A stretch of DNA of 64,000 nt from Schistocephalus solidus (lineage: Eukaryota; Platyhelminthes; Cestoda; Diphyllobothriidea; Diphyllobothriidae), in contig WEDG01000803.1 in assembly GCA_017591395.1 (NCBI GenBank), positions 184,394 to 248,393 of the forward strand. Direction: 5' to 3'. This document shows, one piece after another, positions 21,401 to 33,400 of this stretch (position 1 is its first letter; every line of letters starts with the position of its first letter). The notes below the pieces were generated by a model. It searched no databases. It worked only from the letters and a program-made list of their open reading frames with translations, and was not told where the DNA came from. A program made the position numbers and the translations under genes.

Positions 21401-24400
21401 TTGGATGAAGGTGACAGTACTATGTACTCAAACAAACAAAAAACACGATTGTTCTCGAAAATGTGATTGCAGTGTTTTTAATTTTTTTAAACTGTACATC
21501 GTAACTTATACATCCTTTTGTGTCGTTGTATCATTCATCTTACATTTCGTAATCAATAAAATTTCGAAAAAACCGTCCACGATGCCTACGTGACCAGTGC
21601 GCTAGGCAAGGACGATTTCATCACTCCATAAACTACTGCATTTTTGTGAGTAGTATGTTACAATATAAAATGCACCGGTGGCTATGTGTGCAGAAGACAA
21701 CTAAAAAGCATAGTGTATCCACCCCTTTCCTAAACCAACAATGTAAGAAGGGAATGAAATTCTTTCCAAAAGAGCTGGCATCTACTCTGCTTCAAACGTC
21801 TTCGGGTTTTTAAAACCAAACTCATGTTTTTCCTACGAACTGCCGATTTTTAATTTTTTTAAAAAAGCTTCATACAACTTTGTCCAGTAGAAGTAGTCAT
21901 TTTGTCATTTCATAGTTAAAATAAGTATATAAATGACCTTTCCAATATTAAATATTTACTAAACTTCAACTGGTTATATCAGCTCCCCAACAATGCGTCA
22001 GTTGTTTTCTTCATTCTAAACTTTGTAATTAAATGGGTGTACTACGTCTAGAAGAAGATGCGATCACTGGAAGAATAATTTTAATGGCCTGCCGTATCGG
22101 ATTCTCAGTCAAACAATCTGTAAGCGTCCATGATTATCCGAAAGGTCCAGCAAATAAGCTTCTTGTTAAGAACTTGCTTCTTCCTATAAATCACTTAACG
22201 GAATTTGTTTATCCGCTTTTATCGTACTATGTCTACTTCCAAAGGGAATAATTTAAGACAGTTCTCAGCCGATTATCACCTAAAATATTCCCATGCTCAT
22301 TTTTTGCAGCAAAATGAAAATGGAATTTTACCTCTTCATAATGCTATTTCCTACATAGTGGCGGAGTCTCGGATGATGTGTACCTAAAACTTTGCGGAAA
22401 CAACGTTCGCGTCACCTCCTACCGTCTGCATGACGCTGACCTGCCTCCCATCCTAGCGGCCATTTGCAGTGTGCCAATTATTACAATGCTTGATCTACGT
22501 TACAACCGCCTCACCAATGAGGGCGCCGTGAGCATTGGTGCATTTTTGAAGGTACGTATAGCGGAAATGTTGCTCCGCTCACACCGCATTCTTTTGCTAA
22601 CCCGAAGATACCAATAATCAATAGGGCCACCAAACAAGAGTGAGCTTCAGTGAAAGATACGAAGTGACTTTTGTAACCATTTGAAGGTCAATGAGGTGTT
22701 TATTGCCGCCAAAAGCTTACGATAAATTTTTGTCACCCTGAGGGCCGTAGCAACTAGTTGCACAGTTTTGAGCTTGTCTCATTGCCTGGAAGACTGACGC
22801 CAGCTCCAGAGTAACAATCTGTTAATCTAGAGGATTTGTAATGATCAATGTTTTACTACCGGTGCTGCAAGGTTAATTTGTGTAAGTCCGCCAATTTATG
22901 ACTGTTTGGTTCGATGCTTTGTTGCCCGCAATATTCTTACTCGCCAAATGACGATGATTTAACTAGTATGCATTTATTGATATTCAATTCCCTAAGAAGT
23001 TTGAACACATTTTATAGAAAAAATGCCCACAAATATATTTCAGTGTGCTCATTTCACCCAAACATTTAATATTCGAGCGAAGGGTTCCTAAGGTTTTCTA
23101 AAAATTTCCTATGTTGGTTAATTTTAAGTCCTTTTTGCAATTGCATTTTCTTTAACCGGTTTCCAGTTTACAAGGTGTATAGCTTCAATTTAAGGAAGAT
23201 CATACAGTCTTTTATAGCATTAAAAGAAAACTGTATAATGCACCTAACGTTTCGCGAAGATTACCATTATAAATTTAGTTTAAGTTACCCTTTGTTCGAG
23301 TTAATTATATGTCGTAGGCCTAATATTTTACGAAATGAGCAGAAAAAAATATTTTTTTCCCATTTTCTATAAAATGTATTCAAATTGATGAGAAAATTCG
23401 AAATTAAAAGGAAAAAATGGATAGCAATTGCGTAGTCATTTTCTTTTAAGTGCAGATATTGTAGGCTACCAAAAAGACAAATGCTTCCAAAAACCGCCAT
23501 CTTGGCTGTTTGAAATACCATGGCATGATGCTGCAAGGTAATAAGGCTTTGCCGGCAATTTTCATGGTAATAAGCCTTTAGACCTCACTAGCACAACCCT
23601 TCCCTATCAAAAACGTATATCGGAAGTTCGAGTAAAATTTCACATGAAGCAGCTCCTGTATTCAACGCCAGTGGTCTTATTTTAGTGCAGTGACTAAAAG
23701 GGTGCACGGCGCATTTGTCAGAGATATCTGTTGCTATCGCTGAAGATGGCTTCCAGTGAGCATCCGCAACATGTCAACGGAAACATTTCTTGCTCCAGTT
23801 TTACAAGAAGGCCAAGCAAAATAGGATTGAAACAAAACCAATAACGCAATCAAATGTTTAAAGAAAATAATGCAATCACATAGATTTTAACAGCAAAAAC
23901 AACATGCTCATAGGATGCTTAGTCCTCAAAACCCCACTTTCTTTGCAATGGAGTTCCGGCAAAGACATGGAGAACTGGATGGCCAGTTCTGGCTTATTAA
24001 CCGTCACCAGTCAATCATAAACGATGGAAAAAATCATGTTCCGTAACTTGATCAGTGAGCGCAACTTCACTTTTAATATTTTGTATCACAATCAACATGA
24101 TCGAACTTTGGGCTTAATTATCACAGGTTGCGGGTTCAAATCCCAAGTGTTACACATATGGGATTGAGTATGATTAGCTGATAATGGTTAATTAGCCAGA
24201 TATGGCCATTTCGGTCTTCCGTGTCTTTGTTGGTACTCCATCAAATGTGTATTTTACTGGTCGCTATGCGGCTGCCTTCGTGGTATCTAGATTGAGACCC
24301 AAGACAGAACGGGACAATCATGTTCCGTAACTTGATCTTTGAGCGCCACTTCATCATAATCCTCATCACTTTTTTATCATTTTCTCTCATAGACGGATCA

Positions 24401-27400
24401 TTTTCTCAAAGAGCTCAATCTCATGGGCAACGACATTGGAGAAGAGGGTGCCCTCGCAATCAGCGAAGGACTGAAGGTATGGTCTATCTCACTTGCACAA
24501 AGATTTATTGGAGTTATTAGAGGGCTGAAATGCCATTTTTGTAACACTGATTTTGGCACGGCTCGTCTGAACAATGAGTTTTAGGATGAATATTGCAGGC
24601 AAAAACATGGGCGACCGGAATGGCCATTTCTGGCTTATAAGCCATCGTCAGACAGTCATACACAACCGAGGTTCAACGCTCTTACCATTGAGTCACAGGC
24701 TCGGGTCACGGGTTAGATCCTCGAGTTGTGCATAACATTGGGTTGGGTATGCCTGACTAACGTTCGCTTATTAGCCAGAAATGGCCATTCCAGTCTGCTC
24801 TGTCTTTGCTGGCAATATTCAGCTGCCTATTCTACTGCTTGCCACTATGTGGTTGCTGGCGGTGATCAAGAGCGGAACGAGCGACTTCCGTTAGCGAACC
24901 GTGAGCGTTCACCAACGAATGCAAATGAGTGTTTAGCATCAGCCATTGAAGTGTCCAGACGGATCGATTTCAGTTTGCCACCATATTCATCCCTTCTAAC
25001 TCTTTTGGTTGTCTGCTAGGCTGCCAGCCAATAGCAAGCGCCTCTCACGTCTAGTTCTTAGGCCAGTGTATGTAAAAATTTAAGCAAGACAAGGTTTGTT
25101 CCGGATCGATGCCATCTGTCGGCACATTCAGTCTACGAGGAGCCCGGATATGAGCTACCATCTGGCATTTCACGACGACGTAATCTGACTAGGGACAAAA
25201 TCGACCGACACGATTATCTACGCCTTTTAATATCAAGCAATACAACCGCCGAGGTTTCAGTACTGTTGGCGTTCGTTAGACCAATCAAACAACGCGGAAC
25301 TGGCTCCATAGCATCTGAGTTCTGTGAATAGCACAGGCTCCTGTGTTTGTCCAGTTGTAGCACATCTTCCCCTTTTTGATGGTTTCTTCATACTTTGTCC
25401 TCTTCATTTAAAGATAAACCGGACGCTCTTAATCCTCACAATGACTGGAAATCAAATTAAGTCCAAGGGTGGAGTTCACCTTGCGCATGCCCTACAGGCA
25501 AATGATAAGCTACAATACATTGATGTCGGACAGTGCGACCAGGTAAGACTTCTGCTGTGACTTTTTGGGAAACTATCATTCTCCTGACCATTAGTATTTT
25601 AGCTCACCTGCTTGGAAACCTGGTTTCCACCGTCAAGCTTCACGTTACTGGCCGTGTTATCTAGGCAGTCCACGATTCGACAGGACAGAAGCTCTGAAAG
25701 AATAAATTAATTGTTTTTATCAATGTAGCCAGTTGCATTTTTCTCAGTTGGTTTAGGGCGTCAAAACCCCACGCCGATTAGTTCCCAGTTGCCAGCAGGT
25801 TAAATTACGATGAAAGAGACACAATTATTTGAGCAGGAACTTTAATATTCTGATGTTGCAGATTCTCACACAAATGCATCCTCAAAGATAGAGGCAGCAA
25901 CTAACTGAGATAAGTAACAAAAATCGATGGATTCAAATGAGACTCCCAAACGTCAGATTAACAAAGCTCCTGTTTCAGCGATCTTGTCTCCTCATTCGCG
26001 AAACCTTTCTGGAATTCGCCTCTTTGCTTCTATTAGCAGGTAGAATCACCTCATCAACTTGAAACTATACAAGACGCCTCTGCACTCAGAGTTTCGCAGT
26101 TTCGTTTTAGCTATAACAGCCAGACACTATATCATCCGCCCAATTGTAGGAATGTTAATGCTGAAAACGATTACCGGGCTGATACTTTAGCCGTGAATTG
26201 CGGTTGTTTCAAACGAAGAAAAGCTTTTATTCCTTTGCAAAGCAAACATATGTCAAGAGGTTTACGAAAGGAAGCCTAAAACCTCCAGTAATACGAGCAT
26301 GCAACGTTTTACCTCATACCATGAAAATCGACAGAAAGCAGTTGAAAATTAACGACTCCAAGAAGCGCTGTGCACATGTGCAATAAATATATCGTTGATT
26401 TGATGCTTTTGGATTATTCTGAACGTAAAGTTGCATAATTTATCAACAAGAGCAGCCCACCGTTTCTACTGGACCCATTCATCACGAAACAATCTGTTCT
26501 GTGATGAAGGTTTGGTGCGCCTACGATTGCTACTAAATAATTACCCTAGCTTCTGTCTGTTGTTGCTCTGCCAACGTTTTTCAGGATATTACAAGTTGCA
26601 TTGCCTTCATCACGGCTCTGCGGAGAAACAACACTCTTCTGGGAATCAATCTAGATCGCCCACTTCTCTTTACGATCCAAGAGGAGCCCACCGTCCACGT
26701 TAAGGAGATGCTATGTGTGAGTAGAAGTGACTTTTATTTGCTTAGCCACAGACATGCTCATGCCACAGTTACCTCCTTTGCTGGTGAGCCTCGGTTAATT
26801 TTAGGGCTTCCATCCAGCTCGTTTTCGTCGCGATATTACAAATCAAATCGTTGAGATGGTCATGGACCTGCCCTTTTGTGCGGTTCAATAAATAGGTAAC
26901 GAACTGACGCATATGGTTCGGTTGGTGTTTTCTTCATTTCTGACACAATTACGAGCCCAAAGCAGGGGTTTCTGGCTCGAGGATTTTCTCAGACACCCGC
27001 TTCGCACAGGTTCATATGGCTTCCTCCAGTCGGTCTGTGTGGCATGCTTCAGATCCCACACTGTTATCTACTAAAGTTCAGTCAAAAAAGACAACGAAAT
27101 GAGGAGATGGGCGATGAAGAAAAATGTGGGAATGAGTATGCTTAATCTTTCCTATATATAAGAAATCCCTCCATTGTTTGGGCTTTTGGCAAATCGAACT
27201 TCGGTTTTGACGATGTTCGCCATATAACCCACAGCAGCATGGTGCAGGGATGCTGACTTGCGTTGGATTATAGTGAGAATAGACTTTAAAAATGCATCTA
27301 CCTCACTCTCTGTTCCACTCCCTCATCTGGGCCCGGTGACAAGACAGAGTTAAGATGACCGGAGATGGAGGAGGGCTTTTTGTGCTTTCACGAAAACTTA

Positions 27401-30400
27401 ACAAGTATTGTGTGGAAATGTTTTAACCAGTGGAATCATAAATGAATGAGATTATAATTCGGTTCAAATTTATTTGAAGAACATTTCCTATGCAACTCTG
27501 AACTTTATATTCGTTACAACAAATAAAACTTACTAGAAAACTCGGGACAAAAGAACATCGAACAAGTACGAAAGAAATGTAAAACTCAGTCGCCAAGCGC
27601 ATGGTTTCAGGCCGTTGCACTACATGATGAAGGAAGTCATGAGCTATGTACTGAAATAGCGAGCACGAGACACTTAAAATGTAGGTGGGATGGCGTCATT
27701 TTGCATAGTGCCATCCTGATCCAGCTTCCTCATTACAACATCTATGGAACTAGGCATAACAACATAAACATGTAGAATACCTTAAAGTTCAACTTATCTG
27801 TGGGAGAAGAATAACTTCCGTTTGTCCAGCCTGGCTCGTCTCGTAGTTGTCTGTAACTCAAAGTAAATCTATGAAGATTAGGTCATCGTGTTACATCGGT
27901 TTGTGAGCCTGGTCTAGTTACAAGTTTCCTTGGACACCTTTAATCTTTTTCAAAGATATTGAGGTATTTAACGGTCCAGGGTTTACAGGTTTGGTTAGCG
28001 ATCTCCAAATGTGGCTGAGCAAAATATTAAAACACTTTTAGGTAAAGACAGCCCGCCTTAAAAGATACGCAGCTGCCATCGTAAACCAGAACACCTTTGA
28101 CGTTGCAATAACTTGTTCTCTATATGGGTTTACGACAGGCTTTACCGGAATAAAGTGCGTTAACAATCCTGACAGTCAGAAAAGAAAAGAGCAATGCGTG
28201 ATCGTCGGAACAAGGGCTTTATTCTACTAAGAATTTAAGAGTCCCACTCGCCGTTATCGTCAGTGAGTGGTGAGTGCTGAATTCCTAATGAAAGACGAAA
28301 CGGTTGGCCAATACATCTCTCAATTAAGCGATCATGCCTCCTTCTTCCGGGAAGTCACCTTATCGCTTCTTTAGGCAAATTACTTAGTAGTCCATTCAAG
28401 CCAAGGCCTAAAAGTGTTGGTTGCAACATCATGTCACTTTGTATACGCTTAAGTTCCGGACTGATGATAATGTTGTAATATCCACTCTCCCTGGTGTCAG
28501 ATTCGAATAAGTGAAGTCCGTTTCGTGAGAGCTGAGGGCCCAGAAATTGCTTATCTTGTGAGCAATGAGGCTGAAGGCGTGGTCAACCGCAGTCCCGAAC
28601 CCCGTCTCCGGTATTCTTACTATTTCAACGCGAAGGACTGACTAGGGAAGGATAACTTAGCACCTATACTTTGCAAGTCTCTGTCAATATAATCTCGCAT
28701 CAGCTACGAGCTCCGACTGGTGGGCATTATTTTGAAGGAAAACTGAAGAAATATCATCAAAAGTATAAGTAGTCAGATGATCAAAAGTATTAGCCTGAAG
28801 AGTGCATTTAACTAACATCTAAACTTTCAGTAAAACCTTTTGTTTAGATCTTAATCGGCCTGACCAATACACAGTTTGAAGGATATGTCTGTGGCATGTA
28901 TCTGCGAAAATTGTCAGCGTACCTATCTGATTATGTGGTTCTTTAATCCCTTTTGAGAGTCAAGTTATCCAAAACGAAGACCAAATTTCAATGTTATTTT
29001 TTTCATTAATGGGTCAAAAAAGTTGAAATAAAAGCAAGAAAATATGCCCTGGTTGATCGTTATTTAAATCAGTAAATTGTTGCGTACCGTTTAGTCACCT
29101 TATATCAAGTCGAAGTACTGTATCTTTAACTGTCCAACCAAAATTCTAGAATGTGTTATCGTTTCAAAAAGATTAATTATCGCGCAGTATAATCTTAAAA
29201 TATTCAAGGCCTGTTCGAATATCAGATTTTAAACGAGTTTCTTTCCTGCTACCTGTCAAAATCGACTTCTGAAGTAATATAATTTTTCGCATTGGTTTTC
29301 AATGTTCTTAAAAATGCAAATATATTTTATCGAAAAAAACGCATGAAAATATGGTTTCATGTTATGAGGAAAAAGTCACAAATTGCCATTTCAATATTTT
29401 ATAACAGCATTACTCAATGAAAAGATGGAATGTTTTTCTTAATGGAAAAGTTTTGCGGTTTTAATAAATCTTCTTACTATGAACTTTTTCCAAAACAACA
29501 ACGTAAAATTTATTGATGTTTATAATTTTAAAAGGACGTAAGTTAATTCCCGATCAGCACAACAAAGATATTTTATGCAAGTTTTTCGTAAAGTATATTT
29601 GCATTATAAAGAGCGTGAAAAATAGATGATTAAAATCATGCTCCTTAAGTAATCGATTTTTACAGGTAGCCAGAACAAAATCCTGCTCAAATGCGGGCAT
29701 CCTGATGTGACTGATATATTTTGTGAGTGGGCTGCACAATAGTTACTATTGAATTTCCTCTTATGTTATCTTTTCTAAACGAAAACATATTTCAGTATTT
29801 CGTTTGGCCTACCATTACATAGCAAAATCTACCGTAAGTGAGCATCGGTGTACAGCCTACTGCCATAGATATGAAGAGAGTTTTAGAGTATTAACAGTAT
29901 CTCGATACGAAATTTATGTTGTTAGACAAGTGAATATTGAGATGTCAGATTTGACAACCGAGATGGTCCAGTTATCATTTGATGATAATAACTTCGGATA
30001 GATCGAAATGATAACTTTTGGATAGGGCTTCTACGTTGAACGAAGTGTAATCAACGGAAATATGAAGAATAGTGTTTCAAGACCAGTGGCTAGCCCAGTC
30101 TAGAGAACAGGAGCCTGAAAGCTAACACGACTGCTTACTTTCTGGGTAAGCCATAACGGAAAAACATCCTCCGATATATCTAGAATGCTATCCTATTGTC
30201 TGAGGCTCACATCGAGTTTTGTGAAGGAGCCACAACATCCGGCGTTGTTTTCTGGGACCTGCGCAAATTCTGTCCGGTTAGGCACAACTTAAATCAGGCT
30301 GATGACCTACTCTAAAAACTTGTCTAGTGCACACGCTAGACAAGTATCGAGTTCGAACAGTTAATAGGTTTACTCCTTTACTCCTGTGGACCTGTGGGAC

Positions 30401-33400
30401 CTGAGGACCTGTGGGACTGGTTTCTATTACAAAACGTTTTTAGAGCTTCTAGGTAAAACCATTGCCCTCCACTGAAACTCTTGATTTGGAAAAGCCTCTG
30501 GACACTATTGACATGTATGAGGGCGTTAAAGCTCAGGCAAACTATAATTTAACCCATTGATTATCGTTTTATTTCTTTACAGCTGAACAAAACCCTCAAG
30601 GAGATACACTTAGCCAAGCTCGATATGCGAGATTTTGGAGCCGAACGCATCGCTGAGGCCATGGAACGAAACAGAAGTTTGCAAGTTCTCGACATCAGCG
30701 TGTAGGTCTGCTATCCAAACGCAGGTCATCGAATTTTTTAGTCATATTTTATTACTGAACACAATATACGACTTATTTTGCATGCAGGAATAAATTGTTT
30801 TTTTTTTTAAATTTCATTGAACCATTTTCTCCTTTTACTTTAAATGCTGTATAGTAATTTTCGGAATTTTTCGGTCGAATTACTCAAGTTAGTAAAGGCA
30901 GTGTCTTTTTATTCACCGACCCTCCACGAATCCCAAACTGGACAACTAGATTTTACATCTTACTGGATGGGGGCTCTCAGCTCTAAGTTTGCCAATTAAG
31001 AGAGCTTCCAAGGTTATTCTGTGGTATTGCTAACGAGGTCGCATCTTCAGGCTTCTTAAGTGATCTTCTTCAGCAAGAGTTTATTCCCCTCAAAAGTTCA
31101 CTTGGAGTTTTCATTATTACTTCATGCAGCGTAGTTCTATAATATTCGCTTTTTTGATCCTTCCCCCAGGAACCGGATCGCTCGTGATGGAGCATTGGCC
31201 TTGTCAAAAATTCTGCCCAATCATCCTTCACTGACCGTCCTTGACCTTTCCTTCAATCGAATTCAATGTGCAGGAGCTATCGCGATCGCAGAGGCCCTTC
31301 GAAATGATAATAACAGGCTGAAAGTGTGAGATAAACCATATACAGGAGCGGCTTAACTTGTCACTGTGCATTTCCCAACCAATTTGATAATTACCAATAG
31401 AAGCAAGAATACGAGTCCCAGGAAGTAATAGGGAGGATGGGATGTGATCACTGACAGAAAACAATTATTCGTCTGGCGTTCCGGTAGCTAACTCTAAGCA
31501 TCAAAAACGACATCAGATACGGGTGCTTCATGCACAAGAAATGGCGTTATTTATAGGCTGCATTTTGCTATTCTACCGCATACCAATGACAACTGACGAC
31601 TACCCTATTCAACAGTGATGATTGCCTTCTGGTGCTCGATGACCAGCGCTCGCGTCGTTTACCTCTGAAATTGCATCCACCCATGTTGGATGTTGGCGGG
31701 TAGATTTATCGGTCACCTGGCACACTGGCACGAGCGTTGGAAACAATGTTCGCCTGAGTGCTCCCTCAGTGGGTAATTACCACAGCCAAACAATGTCTCA
31801 GCACCGAAAATGGAGTGTGCATGTCATTGCGAGGGTTCGTGTACTTTCTCCGCACTGCTGCTGCGTCTTTAAAAATTCGCCTTCGGAGTAGTCTTCCCGG
31901 TTCTCCAACGAAGTTGCTTTTCCCGCAACTGAACCAGTTTCGATAATTGACGTTGTCTGCCGTAGCAACGAGTCTTTTGTCTCAATAATTGACGCCTAAT
32001 AGTTGCCACCGGTCTCCATGCGACTCCAAATGCAAGTGGTTCGAGAAGGGGATGATGGCTCTTGAGACTTTCTTGACGCACGGAAGAGCTCATCAACATT
32101 TGGGGTCAGTGCACATTAGTCTCGTCTCATTTGTGCATATAGCGGTTGCAGAAGATGCCCGGATAGCCATATTTTCTGAATGACAGTCAAAGATATTGAA
32201 CCTCGGTAACCCTGCCTTTCGTTCCACCGCAGTGCGTGTAAACACACTCATATACCGCCCTTATGCAACAACGGTTGTGGCATATGGGCTGGTCAATGTG
32301 AAATTTCAATTCTTGCGTCATATTTGCAGCCCTCCTGAACACTTTGATCGTTAGACGACCACAATCGTTGCGGCAGACGATGACATCAAGGAAGGCTAGC
32401 TGGTTGTTTTCTTCCTCCTTTATCACAAATCGTATGTCCAGAAAGATAGTGTTGAAACGTTCGTTTAACGTTAGCACCTGAGCCCGTTAGATGACGGCAA
32501 AGTTATATTACACAGACGAAACCCAGGATTTCGCTCGGTGATGTTTGAAGACCAGCGACTCCAAACGTTGCAGAATCACCCCATTTTTGAGTCTTGAAGT
32601 CAGCGAATCCATGGGTGTTTCCTTTTAACTGTTCGTAAATTGCTTCGTCAAACGTGAATTACGTCCCGATACAGGATGTCAGGGTCGGAAAGACCTGAGA
32701 ATGTTCAAGGTAATTCTTCGTTTTGTCGTATATGCTTTGAAGGTGAAGTTCACAGGTCTCGACCACCAGATTCTGGGGGTTGTGACATTAAAAGATATCA
32801 TGATTCCATTTGGAAGGAGATTTACCTCTTAGTTTCTCCAAAAATTGTGTTGACGATCAAACCACGCTGTACCAATCAGCGGTCAGGAATATAAGGCGCC
32901 GAAACAGACAATTTGCCACTCCATACCTTGAAGTGCCTTTTTTAGCCATACGTGGGTCCGGAGAGGAGCGGCCTAATAGTGAACCTTAAAAGAATGCTTA
33001 GAACCGGACATAGGCCCGTTTCTTGGGTCCTCGCCATACACCGGTCAATCGGCGTTATTGCAGTCACCAGCCTCTCACTAGTTCCCCGTTTCAGCGTTTC
33101 TATGGGGTTAAGTCCACATGGGACATAACACTGTCGAACTCCAGTCAGTTTTTCGGCCTCCCCGAATGTGAACAGTGTAATCCACAGCAGTGTGGTGCAG
33201 GGACGGTGACTTGCACTGCATCTTTCTCACTTTATGTTCCATCCCTTCCCTCATCTGGGCCCACTGTCAAGGCTGAGACATGAAAACTGGAGAGGATGAC
33301 AGATTGACATTTCAGTGCCAGATTTTTTGCATCAATTAAGCATATTTCGAACCACATGCCGCTACACGCAAATGTTGAGGCATTCATTTTTTTGCAAACA

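Larger units (their letters stand above)
24477..25413 (+). other. LRRC34 intron 3
   Basis: The left half holds the SINE pair at 24605-24900. The frame at 24726-25019 is a read-through of that SINE. The rest (25000-25400) looks like further repeat-derived sequence, but I cannot name it. Confidence 0.55.
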
